From contig NZ_FORG01000023.1 of NCBI RefSeq assembly GCF_900113945.1, forward strand, positions 1 through 64,000: a stretch of DNA of 64,000 nucleotides, read 5' to 3'. Of this stretch, positions 39,526 through 49,996 are shown in pieces. Numbering within the stretch: position 1 is the stretch's first letter; every line of letters starts with the position of its first letter. A program made the translations under genes and the position numbers. The stretch comes from Xenorhabdus mauleonii (GTDB lineage: Bacteria > Pseudomonadota > Gammaproteobacteria > Enterobacterales > Enterobacteriaceae). Under the pieces are notes generated by a model. It searched no databases, had not been told where the DNA came from, and was given only the letters and a program-made list of their open reading frames with translations.

Positions 39526-39715
39526 AGCCAATTCAATTAGTTGGAATTCGCATTTTTCTCGCGTGTACCAGATATAAAGGCTTTCATTCAGGTCGAACCA
39601 GAAATAGCCGTGGTAACCGTGGTAATGACTGACACGTGACACGGCTTTTTCGTGTTTGAAAGCGATTGAATTTACTGCAAGCCCAGCATATTTAGTTATT
39701 TAAGGATTATTTTGA

Positions 39716-40471
39716 GTGATATCTCCCAGTGATAGTGACTCATTGTCGACAGTCCCCCAACACGTTGCCATTATTATGGATGGTAACGGTCGTTGGGCTA
39801 AAAAACGTGGAAAATTAAGAGTATTTGGCCACCGTGCAGGAATTAGAGCTGTGCGGAGTTCTGTCAGTTTTTCAGTTAAACACAACATTAAGTCACTGAC
39901 TCTATACGCATTCAGCAGTGAAAATTGGAATCGCCCACAGCAGGAAGTCAGTTCGTTGATGGAGCTGTTTGTTTTTGCGCTTGATAATGAAGTGAAGAGC
40001 CTGCACAAGCACAATGTGAAATTGTCCGTTATTGGTGATATTAGTCGTTTTAGTACGCGGTTACAGGAGCGCATTCGCCGTTCAGTTGAATTAACGGCCG
40101 GCAATACCGGATTGCAGCTTAATATTGCCGCTAACTATGGTGGTCGTTGGGATTTAGTTCAGAGCATGAAACAAGTTGCTGAAAAAATTAAGGCAAATGA
40201 ACTGACTCCCGAAGAAATTACTGAGTCTACCATTGGCAGTTTTATCAATTTAAGTCAGCAGCCTGAAGTCGATTTGGTCATTAGAACCGGGGGCGAGCAC
40301 CGTATCAGCAATTTCTTGATATGGCAGATCGCTTATGCAGAATTGTATTTTACCGATATACTTTGGCCTGATTTTGATGAAACTGCTTTTGAAGGTGCTA
40401 TTAATGCCTTTGCCAAACGAGAACGCCGCTTTGGCGGAACAACACCAGACGATGCCGAAGTGGGATCATAG
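39716..40471 (+). CDS. uppS: Undecaprenyl diphosphate synthase
   Basis: UppS (IspU) extends farnesyl diphosphate with cis units to C55, the carrier for peptidoglycan and O-antigen. The 251-residue protein starts with GTG 39716 after AAGGATT. Catalytic parts VAIIMDGNGRWAKKRG, YAFSSENWNRP and IRTGGEHRISNFLIWQ are intact. It begins a long cell-envelope operon. Confidence 0.94.
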   Translation: MISPSDSDSLSTVPQHVAIIMDGNGRWAKKRGKLRVFGHRAGIRAVRSSVSFSVKHNIKSLTLYAFSSENWNRPQQEVSSLMELFVFALDNEVKSLHKHNVKLSVIGDISRFSTRLQERIRRSVELTAGNTGLQLNIAANYGGRWDLVQSMKQVAEKIKANELTPEEITESTIGSFINLSQQPEVDLVIRTGGEHRISNFLIWQIAYAELYFTDILWPDFDETAFEGAINAFAKRERRFGGTTPDDAEVGS

Positions 40472-40480
40472 GAGGAGAAC

Positions 40481-41344
40481 TTGCTGAAGTACCGTCTTTT
40501 AACTACGTTGATATTAATTCCTCTAGTCCTTGCTGCACTGTTTTTCCTTCCTCCATCAGGGTTTGGGCTAGTTGTCATTGCTGTTTCTGCACTTGCTGCA
40601 TGGGAATGGGGGCAATTTGCCGGTCTGTTCACTCAGGCTAAACGTATTACGCTGGCAGTGTTATTCGCTGTAGGGTTATTGATCTTACAGTACTCTTTGT
40701 CGGATTTTTCTCATCTCATTGAAAAGCCACAAATTGTATATCTATTGTGGGCCGGGATGCTTTGGTGGGTAGCTGCGATTTTATTGGTGGTTACTTACCC
40801 TGCTTCCGCTTCTGTCTGGAAATCATCCCTTGTATTGCGCCTGTTGTTCGGGGTTCTGACCATTGTGCCATTTTATTGTGGAATGATGGTGTTGCGTACC
40901 TTAGGTTATGAAAACAACACTTATGATGGCGCATGGTGGCTATTGTATGTGATGCTGCTGGTATGGGCGGCTGATTCTGGCGCCTATGTTTTCGGTAGGA
41001 CGATAGGTAAACACAAAATGGCACCGAAAGTATCACCCGGCAAAACGCTGGAAGGGCTTTTCGGGGGATTGCTAACGGCAGCATTGGTTTCATGGCTGTT
41101 TAGCCGATATGCTCCTGTTCCAGCAAAGCCGGAACATTTGTTACTGATTTCCACGGTTGTGGTTATAGCATCGGTGTTTGGTGATTTGACAGAGAGTATG
41201 TTCAAGCGGGAAGCTGGGGTCAAAGACAGTAGTCAATTGATTCCCGGGCATGGCGGTGTCATGGATAGGGTTGATAGTTTAACAGCGGCAATTCCTGTAT
41301 TTGCAGGGTTGGCAATGTTAATTTCTTCTGGATTTTCTCTCTGA
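40481..41344 (+). CDS. cdsA: Phosphatidate cytidylyltransferase
   Basis: CdsA makes CDP-diacylglycerol, the precursor of all phospholipids. The 287-residue inner-membrane protein has about eight membrane helices and the family signature from SMFKREAGVKDS through PGHGGVMDR. The start is TTG 40481 after a strong AGGAGGAGA, giving MLKYRL as in E. coli, which also uses a rare start. Confidence 0.94.
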   Translation: MLKYRLLTTLILIPLVLAALFFLPPSGFGLVVIAVSALAAWEWGQFAGLFTQAKRITLAVLFAVGLLILQYSLSDFSHLIEKPQIVYLLWAGMLWWVAAILLVVTYPASASVWKSSLVLRLLFGVLTIVPFYCGMMVLRTLGYENNTYDGAWWLLYVMLLVWAADSGAYVFGRTIGKHKMAPKVSPGKTLEGLFGGLLTAALVSWLFSRYAPVPAKPEHLLLISTVVVIASVFGDLTESMFKREAGVKDSSQLIPGHGGVMDRVDSLTAAIPVFAGLAMLISSGFSL

Positions 41345-41353
41345 AGGTACGTA

Positions 41354-42706
41354 ATGGATATTCTCTGGAATCTGGCTGCATTTATTGTTGCATTAGGCGT
41401 TCTTATTACGGTGCATGAGTTTGGCCATTTTTGGGTAGCCAGACGATGTGGTATCTATGTTGAACGCTTTTCCATTGGGTTTGGTAAAGCTCTTTGGCGC
41501 CGCACAGATAAACAGGGAACAGAATACGTTATCGCTCTTATCCCTCTTGGCGGGTATGTCAAAATGCTCGACGAGCGCGTGGAAGAAGTTTCTCCTGAGC
41601 GTCGTCACATGGCATTCAACAACAAAACTATTGGTCAGCGTGCGGCAGTGATCAGCGCTGGCCCAATAGCAAACTTCATTCTGGCAGTTATTGCTTATTG
41701 GTTGGTGTTTATCATTGGAGTGCCATCAGTACGCCCTGTCGTGCTGGATGTTAAACCCAACTCAATTGCTGCTCAGGCAAATATTTTGCCTGGAATGGAA
41801 CTAAAAGCCATTAATGGTATCGAAACACCTGATTGGAATGCGGTACGTCTTGCTATGGTAAGCAAAGTGGGTGAAGCATCTATGACCATAGATCTCACGC
41901 CTTTGGATTCTGTGAACCAAGTACAAAGAACGTTGGATTTACGTGAGTGGAAATTTGATCCATCCAGGCAGGATGCCGTGTTATCTCTGGGGATTATGCC
42001 CGTTATGCCCCGTAGCAGTTCGCAAGTGGAGAAAGTTTATCCAGCTTCAGCTGCTGAAAAAGCGGGTTTACAAAGCGGGGACAGGATCGTTAAAGTCAAC
42101 GGTCAGGATATAGATGTCTGGCACACTTTTTCATCTTTTATCAGAAATAATCCAAATGTTCCTCTAAAATTGGACGTTGCAAGAGCGGGAGGAATGATCT
42201 CCTTGTCTCTGACCCCTGAAGCGAGAAAGTTGTCCGGCGATCGTGAGGAAGGTTTTGCTGGCGTCGAACTTAAAATCATTCCACTGGAGGAGGAATATAA
42301 AATTCTCCAACAGTACGGGCCTTTTTCTGCCATCTATGAGGCAGGAGATAAAACGTGGCAATTAATGAAGCTGACAGTCAATATGCTCGGCAAATTAATT
42401 GTGGGTGATGTGAAACTCAATAATTTGAGTGGCCCGATTTCCATTGCCAAAGGAGCCGGAGTATCGGCTGATTTTGGCTTGGTGTATTATTTAATGTTTT
42501 TGGCACTAATCAGTGTCAATCTTGGGATCATTAATTTGTTCCCATTACCTGTACTAGATGGTGGACACCTGCTTTTCCTTGCTATTGAAAAGATCAAGGG
42601 AAGGCCGGTCTCCGAGCGTGTACAAGACTTCAGTTATCGCATTGGTGCTATGTTGCTGATGTTGTTAATGGGGCTTGCACTTTTCAATGATTTCTCCCGC
42701 TTCTAA
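41354..42706 (+). CDS. rseP: Intramembrane zinc protease RseP
   Basis: RseP makes the second cut in anti-sigma factor RseA during the sigma-E envelope stress response and clears signal peptides. The 450-residue protein has the zinc motif HEFGH at residues 21-25 in the first helix, two periplasmic PDZ domains (second with [21 protein letters not shown]) and the distal motif [11 protein letters not shown]. It lies directly before bamA. Confidence 0.95.
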   Translation: MDILWNLAAFIVALGVLITVHEFGHFWVARRCGIYVERFSIGFGKALWRRTDKQGTEYVIALIPLGGYVKMLDERVEEVSPERRHMAFNNKTIGQRAAVISAGPIANFILAVIAYWLVFIIGVPSVRPVVLDVKPNSIAAQANILPGMELKAINGIETPDWNAVRLAMVSKVGEASMTIDLTPLDSVNQVQRTLDLREWKFDPSRQDAVLSLGIMPVMPRSSSQVEKVYPASAAEKAGLQSGDRIVKVNGQDIDVWHTFSSFIRNNPNVPLKLDVARAGGMISLSLTPEARKLSGDREEGFAGVELKIIPLEEEYKILQQYGPFSAIYEAGDKTWQLMKLTVNMLGKLIVGDVKLNNLSGPISIAKGAGVSADFGLVYYLMFLALISVNLGIINLFPLPVLDGGHLLFLAIEKIKGRPVSERVQDFSYRIGAMLLMLLMGLALFNDFSRF

Positions 42707-42740
42707 GGTGGGAGACCGGTTAGGAAAACGCATAACAACG

Positions 42741-45128
42741 ATGGCGATGAAAAAGTTGCTCATAGCGTCGCTGCTGTTCGGCAGCGCCACTGCATACGGT
42801 TCAGACGGATTCGTAGTTCAGGACATTCATTTTGAGGGTCTTCAACGTGTCACCGTTGGTGCAGCATTACTGAACATGCCAGTTCGCGTAGGTGATTCAG
42901 TCAGCGATGAAGACATCAGTCGCACGATTCACGCACTGTTCGCGACTGGGAACTTTGAAGATGTTCGTGTCTTACGTGATGGCAATTCACTTGTTGTTCA
43001 AGTAAAAGAACGGCCAACCATCGCCAGCATTACTTTCTCCGGTAATAAGGCGGTGAAAGATGACATGCTCAAGCAGAACTTAGAAGCCTCTCGTGTTCGT
43101 GTTGGTGAAGCTCTTGACCGCACCATGCTGTCCAATATTGAGAAAGGGTTGGAAGAGTTCTATTACAGTGTTGGTAAATACAACGCGACAGTGAAAGCTG
43201 TTGTCACGCCACTGCCCCGCAACCGTGTTGATTTAAAACTTGTTTTCTCAGAAGGGGCTTTTGCCAAGATCCAACAAATCAATATTGTCGGCAATAAAGC
43301 CTTTTCTACTAAGGAACTACTTAATGTACTCCAGCTCAGGGACGATGTGCCTTGGTGGAACTGGATAGCTGACCAAAAATACCAGAAACAAAAACTGTCA
43401 GGCGATCTTGAATCCTTGCGTAGTTTTTACCTCGAGCGAGGCTATGCGCGTTTCAATATCGATTCAACTCAAATCAATCTGACGCCGGATAAAAAAGGTA
43501 TCTATATTACCGTTAATATTACCGAAGGCGATCAATACAAAGTTGCAGGTGTTGAGTTGAACGGTAATTTGGCTGGCTATCAACAGAAAATAGAAGAGCT
43601 GACCAAAATTGAGCCGGGTTCACTGTATAACGGTAATGAAGTAACCAAAATGGAAAACGGCATCAAAAACCTGCTTGGCCGTCATGGTTACGCTTACCCG
43701 CGTGTAATGACACAGCCTGAAATCAATGATGCTGACAAGACGGTTAAGCTGCATGTCAATGTTGATGCTGGCAACCGTTTCTATGTGCGTAAAATCCGTT
43801 TCTCGGGCAACGACATCAGTAAGGATATCGTTTTGCGTCGTGAAATGCGTCAAATGGAAGGCGCATGGCTGGGCAGTGATTTAGTTGAACAAGGTAAAGA
43901 GCGTTTAAACCGACTGGGCTATTTTGAAACGGTTGATGTTGCTACGGAACGTGTACCGGGCAGCCCGGATCAGGTTGATGTGGTCTACAAAGTTAAAGAG
44001 CGCAATACTGGTTCCATGAACTTTGGTGTGAGCTTTGGTACAGAAAGTGGCATGGGCTTCCAAGTCGGTGTTCAGCAGGATAACTGGCTGGGAACGGGTA
44101 ATAGTGTATCGATAAATGCCAGTAAGAACGACTATTCAAAATCGACGGATATCTATGTAGAGAACCCTTACTTTACCGTTGATGGTGTCAGTTTGGGGGG
44201 ACGGATATTTTATAATGATTTCCGTGCCGATAATGCTGATCTTTCGAACTATACCAACAAAGCCTATGGTACCGAAGGAATGATGGGTTTCCCATTGAAT
44301 GAAAATAATCGCCTAAACTTGAGACTGAGTTATGTACATAACTCCTTATCAAACATGCGGCCACAGGCTGCGATGTGGCGTTATTTGAATAAAATGGATA
44401 AAAAACAGAATCATGATGATAAGGCGAAATTTGATAGCAACGATTTCTCTGTGACGCTGGGATGGGTTTATAACAAACTCGATAGAGGCTTCTTCCCGAC
44501 TTCAGGCGTAAAAACATCATTGGATGCGAAATTCACATTACCTGGCTCAAACAATCAGTTCTATAAAACGACCTGGAATACTTCAGGCTACTATCCACTG
44601 GATGATAACAATTCATGGGTGTTGATGGGACGCGCACGTATGGGTTATGGCGGTGGTTTTGGCGGTAAAGAAATGCCGTTCTATGAAAACTTCTATGCCG
44701 GTGGTTCCAGCAGCATTCGCGGCTTTAGATCGAATAACATCGGTCCGAAAGCCATTTATTTAGACAAGACTGGTAATCCAGAGCCAAATAGCCCATCCCG
44801 TGATGCTGTGGGGGGGAATGCGGTAGCGGTTGCCAGCTTTGAATTGATCACACCAACTCCGTTCCTTGATGCGAAATATGCCAATACCGTTCGGACTTCT
44901 TTCTTCATAGATGCTGGTACGGTGTGGGATACTAATTGGAATAAGACTGACTACGCTGGGATGCCTGATTACAGCAAGCCAAATAATATCCGTGTTTCGG
45001 CAGGTATTGCGCTGCAATGGTTGTCACCATTGGGGCCATTGACCTTCTCTTATGCGAAGCCAATTAAAGAATACGCCGGTGATAGAGCAGAACAGTTCCA
45101 GTTCAATATCTCTGGCGGAACTTGGTGA
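42741..45128 (+). CDS. bamA: Outer-membrane protein assembly factor BamA
   Basis: BamA is the core of the BAM complex that inserts beta-barrel proteins. Start 42741 ([15 protein letters not shown]) matches E. coli; a signal peptide ends at ATAYG. Five POTRA domains are followed by the barrel, with the lid motif SSIRGFRSN and a C-terminal aromatic W as signal. Compared with my recollection of E. coli, extracellular loop 6 is shorter ([20 protein letters not shown]) and lacks the E. coli cysteine pair. The gene starts 34 bp after rseP. Confidence 0.95.
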   Translation: MAMKKLLIASLLFGSATAYGSDGFVVQDIHFEGLQRVTVGAALLNMPVRVGDSVSDEDISRTIHALFATGNFEDVRVLRDGNSLVVQVKERPTIASITFSGNKAVKDDMLKQNLEASRVRVGEALDRTMLSNIEKGLEEFYYSVGKYNATVKAVVTPLPRNRVDLKLVFSEGAFAKIQQINIVGNKAFSTKELLNVLQLRDDVPWWNWIADQKYQKQKLSGDLESLRSFYLERGYARFNIDSTQINLTPDKKGIYITVNITEGDQYKVAGVELNGNLAGYQQKIEELTKIEPGSLYNGNEVTKMENGIKNLLGRHGYAYPRVMTQPEINDADKTVKLHVNVDAGNRFYVRKIRFSGNDISKDIVLRREMRQMEGAWLGSDLVEQGKERLNRLGYFETVDVATERVPGSPDQVDVVYKVKERNTGSMNFGVSFGTESGMGFQVGVQQDNWLGTGNSVSINASKNDYSKSTDIYVENPYFTVDGVSLGGRIFYNDFRADNADLSNYTNKAYGTEGMMGFPLNENNRLNLRLSYVHNSLSNMRPQAAMWRYLNKMDKKQNHDDKAKFDSNDFSVTLGWVYNKLDRGFFPTSGVKTSLDAKFTLPGSNNQFYKTTWNTSGYYPLDDNNSWVLMGRARMGYGGGFGGKEMPFYENFYAGGSSSIRGFRSNNIGPKAIYLDKTGNPEPNSPSRDAVGGNAVAVASFELITPTPFLDAKYANTVRTSFFIDAGTVWDTNWNKTDYAGMPDYSKPNNIRVSAGIALQWLSPLGPLTFSYAKPIKEYAGDRAEQFQFNISGGTW

Positions 45129-45154
45129 TTTAAAATCATTTTGGTAAAAAAAAC

Positions 45155-45181
45155 GCCCCATTGTCTATTATTAGATGGGGC
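45155..45181 (+). other. Hairpin between bamA and skp
   Basis: GCCCCAT (45155-45161) pairs with ATGGGGC (45175-45181). There is no T run, so it is more likely an mRNA processing or stabilising hairpin than a terminator. Confidence 0.5.
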
Positions 45182-45231
45182 TACCTTGAGTCTTCTAATC
45201 TGTAAAATAGCGTAGGTCAAAGGAGTTTATA

Positions 45232-45729
45232 GTGAAAAAAGTATTGTGTGCTGCGGGTCTTGGTATGGCGTTAGCGTTCTCTGCCGGTGCTCAGGCAGCA
45301 GATAAAATTGCTTTAGTGAACGTTGCTGATGTTTTCCAACAATTACCTGCTCGTGAAGCTGTAGCAAAACAGTTGGATAACGAATTTAAAGGTCGTGCAT
45401 CCGAATTACAGCGTATGGAATCTGATTTGCAGACCAAAATTCAGAAATTGCAGCGTGATGGCGCAACTATGAAAGCCAGCGAGCGCGAAAAGTTAGAAAA
45501 AGACGTTGTAGCGAAACGTGATGAATTTGCTAAGAAAGCACAGACTTTCGAAAATGATAATCGCCGCCGCCAGATGGAAGAGCGTAACAAAATTCTGAAT
45601 CGCATTCAGGATGCTGTTAAAGTAGTTGCTGGTAAAGAAGGTTACGATCTTGTACTTGATGCAAATGCAGCGGTGTACTCTGCATCCAGTAAAGACATCA
45701 CAGCAGAAGTACTGAAACAGGTTAAATAG
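45232..45729 (+). CDS. skp: Periplasmic chaperone Skp
   Basis: Skp is a trimeric, jellyfish-shaped chaperone that carries unfolded outer-membrane proteins to BamA. The 165-residue precursor has a signal peptide ending GAQA before [13 protein letters not shown], then long charged helices forming the tentacles. It is placed between bamA and lpxD as in E. coli. Confidence 0.94.
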   Translation: MKKVLCAAGLGMALAFSAGAQAADKIALVNVADVFQQLPAREAVAKQLDNEFKGRASELQRMESDLQTKIQKLQRDGATMKASEREKLEKDVVAKRDEFAKKAQTFENDNRRRQMEERNKILNRIQDAVKVVAGKEGYDLVLDANAAVYSASSKDITAEVLKQVK

Positions 45730-45732
45730 TAG

Positions 45733-46761
45733 ATGGTTTCAATTCGATTGGCTGACCTCGCTCAGCAGTTGAATGCGCAATTGCAGGGTGATGGCGATAT
45801 CGTCATCACTGGCATTGCTCCAATGTATTCAGCAAATAGCGAGCAAATTACATTTTTATCTGACAGCCGTTATACTGACAAGCTCGCTGAATGTCAGGCG
45901 GCGGCTGTTGTATTGCGAGAAGCAGACCTGCCTCATTGCAAGGTTGCTGCATTAGTTGTTAATGATCCTTATCTCGCCTACGCACGCATGGCACAAATCA
46001 TGGATACAACTCCACAGCCTGCGCAGGACATCCATCCATCAGCAGTCATTTCCCCCGACGCCGTTTTGGGTAAAAATGTGGCCATTGGTGCAAATGCGGT
46101 TATCGAATCAGGTGTTGAACTGGGCGATAATACCGTCATTGGCGCGGGTTGCTTTATTGGAAAGAATGCACGGATTGGCAATGGAACCCGCCTGTGGGCC
46201 AATGTATCGATATACCATAATGTTGAAATTGGTGAATCGTGCCTGATCCAATCAGGAACTGTTATAGGATCTGATGGTTTTGGTTATGCTAATAATCGTG
46301 GTAATTGGATTAAAATACCTCAGTTGGGTACGGTAATCATTGGTGACCGCGTTGAAATTGGCGCTTGCACAACGATTGATCGCGGTGCGCTGGATAACAC
46401 TGTTATCGGTAACGGTGTTATCATAGACAATCAATGCCAAATTGCCCACAATGTCACGATCGGAGACAACACCGCAGTAGCGGGTGGTGTCATTATGGCA
46501 GGTAGCCTGAAGATTGGTCGTTATTGTATGATTGGTGGCGCGAGCGTCATTAATGGGCATATGGAGATCTGTGATAAAGTAACAGTAACGGGTATGGGCA
46601 TGGTTATGCGTCCAATCACAGAGCCTGGTGTGTATTCGTCAGGTATCCCATTACAACCAAACAAAACCTGGCGTAAAACAGCAGCCTTAGTCATGAACAT
46701 TAATGAAATGAGTAAGCGCTTGAAATCACTGGAACGTCAACTAGAAAATAAAAGCGAGTAA
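45733..46761 (+). CDS. lpxD: UDP-3-O-(3-hydroxymyristoyl)glucosamine N-acyltransferase
   Basis: LpxD adds the second hydroxyacyl chain in lipid A synthesis, using acyl-ACP. The 342-residue protein has an N-terminal uridine-binding domain, a left-handed beta-helix of hexapeptide repeats and a C-terminal helix. The catalytic histidine lies in [14 protein letters not shown]. It begins three bases after skp. Confidence 0.95.
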   Translation: MVSIRLADLAQQLNAQLQGDGDIVITGIAPMYSANSEQITFLSDSRYTDKLAECQAAAVVLREADLPHCKVAALVVNDPYLAYARMAQIMDTTPQPAQDIHPSAVISPDAVLGKNVAIGANAVIESGVELGDNTVIGAGCFIGKNARIGNGTRLWANVSIYHNVEIGESCLIQSGTVIGSDGFGYANNRGNWIKIPQLGTVIIGDRVEIGACTTIDRGALDNTVIGNGVIIDNQCQIAHNVTIGDNTAVAGGVIMAGSLKIGRYCMIGGASVINGHMEICDKVTVTGMGMVMRPITEPGVYSSGIPLQPNKTWRKTAALVMNINEMSKRLKSLERQLENKSE

Positions 46762-46911
46762 TCAGCGAACAATTTTGGTTAAACGTTTTTAGTTAGCATT
46801 TTTGGTTGTGTTTTTAATTTTTGCGGCCTGCTTGATAACTCTGTATTTGGGGTTTAGCGCAGGCCGTGTCGTTAATATTATGATTCTTATATAGACAGGA
46901 AGAGTATTTAG

Positions 46912-47364
46912 ATGAGTGATAATCATACTCTGCATATTGAAGAGATTTTAAATTTACTGCCTCACCGCTACCCATTTTTGTTGGTAGATCGTGTTTTGGA
47001 TTTTGAAGAGGGTAAATTTTTACGCGCAGTCAAGAATGTAACTTTCAATGAACCATTCTTTCAGGGGCATTTCCCTGGGAAACCGATTTTCCCAGGTGTG
47101 TTAATCCTTGAAGCAATGGCTCAAGCTACCGGAATACTGGCATTCAAAAGCGTCGGCACACTGGAACCAGGTGAATTATATTACTTCGCAGGTATTGATG
47201 GCGCTCGCTTTAAGCGTCCTGTTCTGCCTGGTGACCAGATGGTAATGGAAGTCGAATTCCTTAAAGAACGTCGCGGTGTTGCGTGTTTCAGAGGCGTAGC
47301 TAAAGTTGATGGAAAAGTGGCTTGCGAAGCTGAAATGATGTGTGCACGCCGTCGCGGGGCTTAA
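46912..47364 (+). CDS. fabZ: 3-hydroxyacyl-ACP dehydratase FabZ
   Basis: FabZ dehydrates 3-hydroxyacyl-ACP in fatty acid elongation and competes with LpxA for hydroxymyristoyl-ACP. The 150-residue hot-dog protein has the active-site motif [19 protein letters not shown] (His) and [10 protein letters not shown] (Glu). It is read in the same operon, three bases before lpxA. Confidence 0.95.
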   Translation: MSDNHTLHIEEILNLLPHRYPFLLVDRVLDFEEGKFLRAVKNVTFNEPFFQGHFPGKPIFPGVLILEAMAQATGILAFKSVGTLEPGELYYFAGIDGARFKRPVLPGDQMVMEVEFLKERRGVACFRGVAKVDGKVACEAEMMCARRRGA

Positions 47365-47367
47365 TCC

Positions 47368-48165
47368 ATGATTGATCAGAGTGCAATTATTCATCCTTCT
47401 TCCATTGTGGAAGAAGGCGCTATTATTGGAGCCAATGTCCGCATTGGCCCATTTTGTTTTATTGGTTCTCAGGTTGAAATTGGTGAAGGGACTGAACTGA
47501 AATCCCATATCGTGGTTAATGGGGTCACTAAGATTGGCCGTGATAACCAGATTTACCAATTTGCTTCTATCGGTGAAGTGAACCAAGATCTCAAATATCA
47601 AGGCGAACCAACCCGCGTTGAAATTGGCGACCGTAACCGTATCCGCGAAAGTGTTTCCATTCATCGTGGCACTGTGCAGGGTGGTGGTGTAACCAAAGTT
47701 GGCAGTGACAATCTGCTGATGATCAACGCCCATATTGCCCATGACTGCATTATTGGTGATCGTTGCATCATTGCAAACAATGGTACATTGGGTGGGCATG
47801 TCATTTTGGGCGATTACGTGATTATCGGCGGCATGACAGCGGTTCATCAATTCTGCCAAATCGGCTCTCATGTTATGGTTGGCGGTTGTTCGGGTGTCGC
47901 TCAAGACATACCTCCTTATGTTATTGCGCAGGGCAATCATGCCACGCCTTTTGGCTTGAACATTGAAGGCTTAAAGCGCCGTGGATTTGATAAAGAATCC
48001 CTGCACGCAATCCGCAATGCTTATAAAATGCTTTATCGCAGTGGAAAGACATTGGAAGACGCCAGACAAGAGATAGAAGCTCAGGCGGAAAACAACCCAC
48101 ATGTGAAAGTATTCAGTGATTTTCTGACAAATTCAGCAAAATCCAACCGTGGCATTATTCGCTAG
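47368..48165 (+). CDS. lpxA: UDP-N-acetylglucosamine acyltransferase LpxA
   Basis: LpxA carries out the first step of lipid A synthesis. The 265-residue protein is a trimeric left-handed beta-helix of hexapeptide repeats; the catalytic histidine is in [16 protein letters not shown] helical C-terminal domain follows. The three extra C-terminal residues relative to E. coli are minor. A 39-bp repeat remnant separates it from lpxB. Confidence 0.95.
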   Translation: MIDQSAIIHPSSIVEEGAIIGANVRIGPFCFIGSQVEIGEGTELKSHIVVNGVTKIGRDNQIYQFASIGEVNQDLKYQGEPTRVEIGDRNRIRESVSIHRGTVQGGGVTKVGSDNLLMINAHIAHDCIIGDRCIIANNGTLGGHVILGDYVIIGGMTAVHQFCQIGSHVMVGGCSGVAQDIPPYVIAQGNHATPFGLNIEGLKRRGFDKESLHAIRNAYKMLYRSGKTLEDARQEIEAQAENNPHVKVFSDFLTNSAKSNRGIIR

Positions 48166-48166
48166 A

Positions 48167-48205
48167 TATACCCTATGGGTTTCAAGATGAAATACAGCGG
48201 GTATA
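48167..48205 (+). repeat. Minimal family A remnant, ends only
   Basis: Between lpxA and lpxB lie TATACCCTATGGGTTTCAAG and GATGAAATACAGCGGGTATA nearly back to back. These are the two end sequences of the family A repeat with the middle removed. The element ends one base before an ATG used as a possible lpxB start. Confidence 0.7.
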
Positions 48206-48206
48206 G

Positions 48207-49391
48207 ATGAAGGATACTCCTTTGACTACCATTTCTTCTGTTAGCAATCAGCGGCCGCTGACAATTGGTTTGGTTGCCGGAGAAACATCTGGCGACATTC
48301 TTGGTGCAGGGCTGATTCGCGCACTGAAAGCAAAAATTCCGGATGCCCGCTTCGTGGGTGTTGCTGGTCCTCTTATGCAGGCGGAAGGTTGTGAAGTCTG
48401 GTATGAGATGGAAGAACTGGCGGTAATGGGGATCGTTGAAGTTCTCGGACGATTGCCTCGTTTGCTGAAAATACGCAAAGATTTAACGGCCCGTTTTGCT
48501 GAATTGAAACCGGATGTGTTTATCGGCATTGATGCCCCTGATTTCAATATTACTTTAGAAGGTCAGCTTAAACAGCGCGGGATCAAAACTATCCATTACG
48601 TTAGTCCATCAGTATGGGCGTGGCGTCAGAAGCGTGTGTTTAAAATTGGCCGCTCGACGGATTTGGTACTGGCTTTTTTGCCGTTTGAAAAAGCATTCTA
48701 CGAGCGGTTTAATGTTCCATGCCGCTTCATTGGTCACACAATGGCTGATGCAATGTCTCTGCAAGCAGACAAAACAGCCGCCAGAGAGAGATTGGGCGTT
48801 CCATTTAATGCCCACTGTCTGGCGATGCTGCCTGGTAGCCGTCATGCTGAAGTAGAGATGTTGAGTGCTGACTTTTTAAAAACAGTACAGCAACTACGTA
48901 CGAAATTGCCTGATTTGCAGGTATTGGTTCCCTTGGTGAATGCCAAGCGCCGTGAGCAATTTCAGCGCATCAAAAATGAAATTGCCCCGGACTTGCCCAT
49001 TCATCTATTGGATGGAAACGCTCGTGATGCAATGATTGCCAGTGATGCGGCTTTATTGGCATCCGGTACGGCTGCATTAGAGTGTATGCTAGCCAAATGC
49101 CCAATGGTGGTGGGCTATAGAATGAAGCCTTTTACATTCTGGCTGGCAAAACGCCTGGTGAAGACACCGTATGTTTCCTTGCCTAACTTGCTGGCAGGCA
49201 AAGAGTTAGTCAAAGAGTTATTGCAGAATGAATGCACTCCACAAGCGTTATCAGAGGCTTTGTTGCCTCTTTTACAAGGTGGCGAAGAGGTGGAAATGTT
49301 GAAAAAAACATTCCTGCAATTGCATGAAAGCATTCGCTGTGATGCTGATGAACAGGCTGCACAGGCCGTTCTGGAATTAGCGAGAAGATAA
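48207..49391 (+). CDS. lpxB: Lipid A disaccharide synthase LpxB
   Basis: LpxB joins UDP-diacylglucosamine and lipid X to form the lipid A disaccharide. The glycosyltransferase has [34 protein letters not shown] and [10 protein letters not shown], all conserved. The start is unsure: ATG 48207 gives 394 residues but lacks a good ribosome site, whereas TTG 48222 has AAGGA seven bases before it and gives 389 residues, nearer to E. coli (382). The stop overlaps rnhB by one base. Confidence 0.93.
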   Translation: MKDTPLTTISSVSNQRPLTIGLVAGETSGDILGAGLIRALKAKIPDARFVGVAGPLMQAEGCEVWYEMEELAVMGIVEVLGRLPRLLKIRKDLTARFAELKPDVFIGIDAPDFNITLEGQLKQRGIKTIHYVSPSVWAWRQKRVFKIGRSTDLVLAFLPFEKAFYERFNVPCRFIGHTMADAMSLQADKTAARERLGVPFNAHCLAMLPGSRHAEVEMLSADFLKTVQQLRTKLPDLQVLVPLVNAKRREQFQRIKNEIAPDLPIHLLDGNARDAMIASDAALLASGTAALECMLAKCPMVVGYRMKPFTFWLAKRLVKTPYVSLPNLLAGKELVKELLQNECTPQALSEALLPLLQGGEEVEMLKKTFLQLHESIRCDADEQAAQAVLELARR

Positions 49392-49981
49392 TGGATTTTG
49401 TTTATCCTCAGGCAAATTTAATTGCTGGTGTTGATGAAGTCGGACGCGGCCCCTTGGTTGGGGCTGTTGTTACTGCGGCAGTAATTTTGGATCCTGCTAA
49501 CCCCATTATTGGCTTGACGGATTCGAAAAAGCTCACGGAAAAACGTCGTGAAGCGCTGTATCTGGAAATTAAAGAAAAAGCCTTGGGCTGGAGCCTTGGG
49601 CGTGCCGAACCAGAAGAGATAGATAAGCTCAATATCCTCCATGCAACGATGCTTGCCATGCAGCGTGCCGTGGCAGGCTTGGCAATCGTGCCTGATTTCG
49701 CCCTGATTGATGGTAATCGTTGCCCTGCATTGGCGATGCCGGCACAAGCTGTAGTGAAAGGGGATAGTTTGGTGGCTGAAATAAGTGCTGCGTCTATCCT
49801 TGCTAAAGTAACGCGTGACAGAGAAATGGCAGAACTGGATAAACAGTTCCCGGAGTACGGTTTCGCGAAACATAAAGGTTATCCTACCGCCTTGCACCTG
49901 GAAAAATTAGCGTTGCTTGGTGCGACGGAACATCATCGTAAAAGTTTTGCGCCGGTAAAACGGGCGCTAGGTCTTGGATAA
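49391..49981 (+). CDS. rnhB: Ribonuclease HII
   Basis: RNase HII cuts RNA in RNA-DNA hybrids and starts removal of misplaced ribonucleotides from DNA. The 196-residue protein has the acidic residues in [15 protein letters not shown] (Asp, Glu) and DFALIDGN (Asp). The ATG overlaps the lpxB stop, so translation is coupled. Confidence 0.95.
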   Translation: MDFVYPQANLIAGVDEVGRGPLVGAVVTAAVILDPANPIIGLTDSKKLTEKRREALYLEIKEKALGWSLGRAEPEEIDKLNILHATMLAMQRAVAGLAIVPDFALIDGNRCPALAMPAQAVVKGDSLVAEISAASILAKVTRDREMAELDKQFPEYGFAKHKGYPTALHLEKLALLGATEHHRKSFAPVKRALGLG

Positions 49982-49996
49982 AAATCTGGGCAAACT

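Noticed and set aside
47176-47940. Long minus-strand frame opposite fabZ/lpxA (254 codons)
   Set aside because: It mirrors two conserved enzymes and has a low-complexity N/T-rich composition typical of antisense to hexapeptide repeats.
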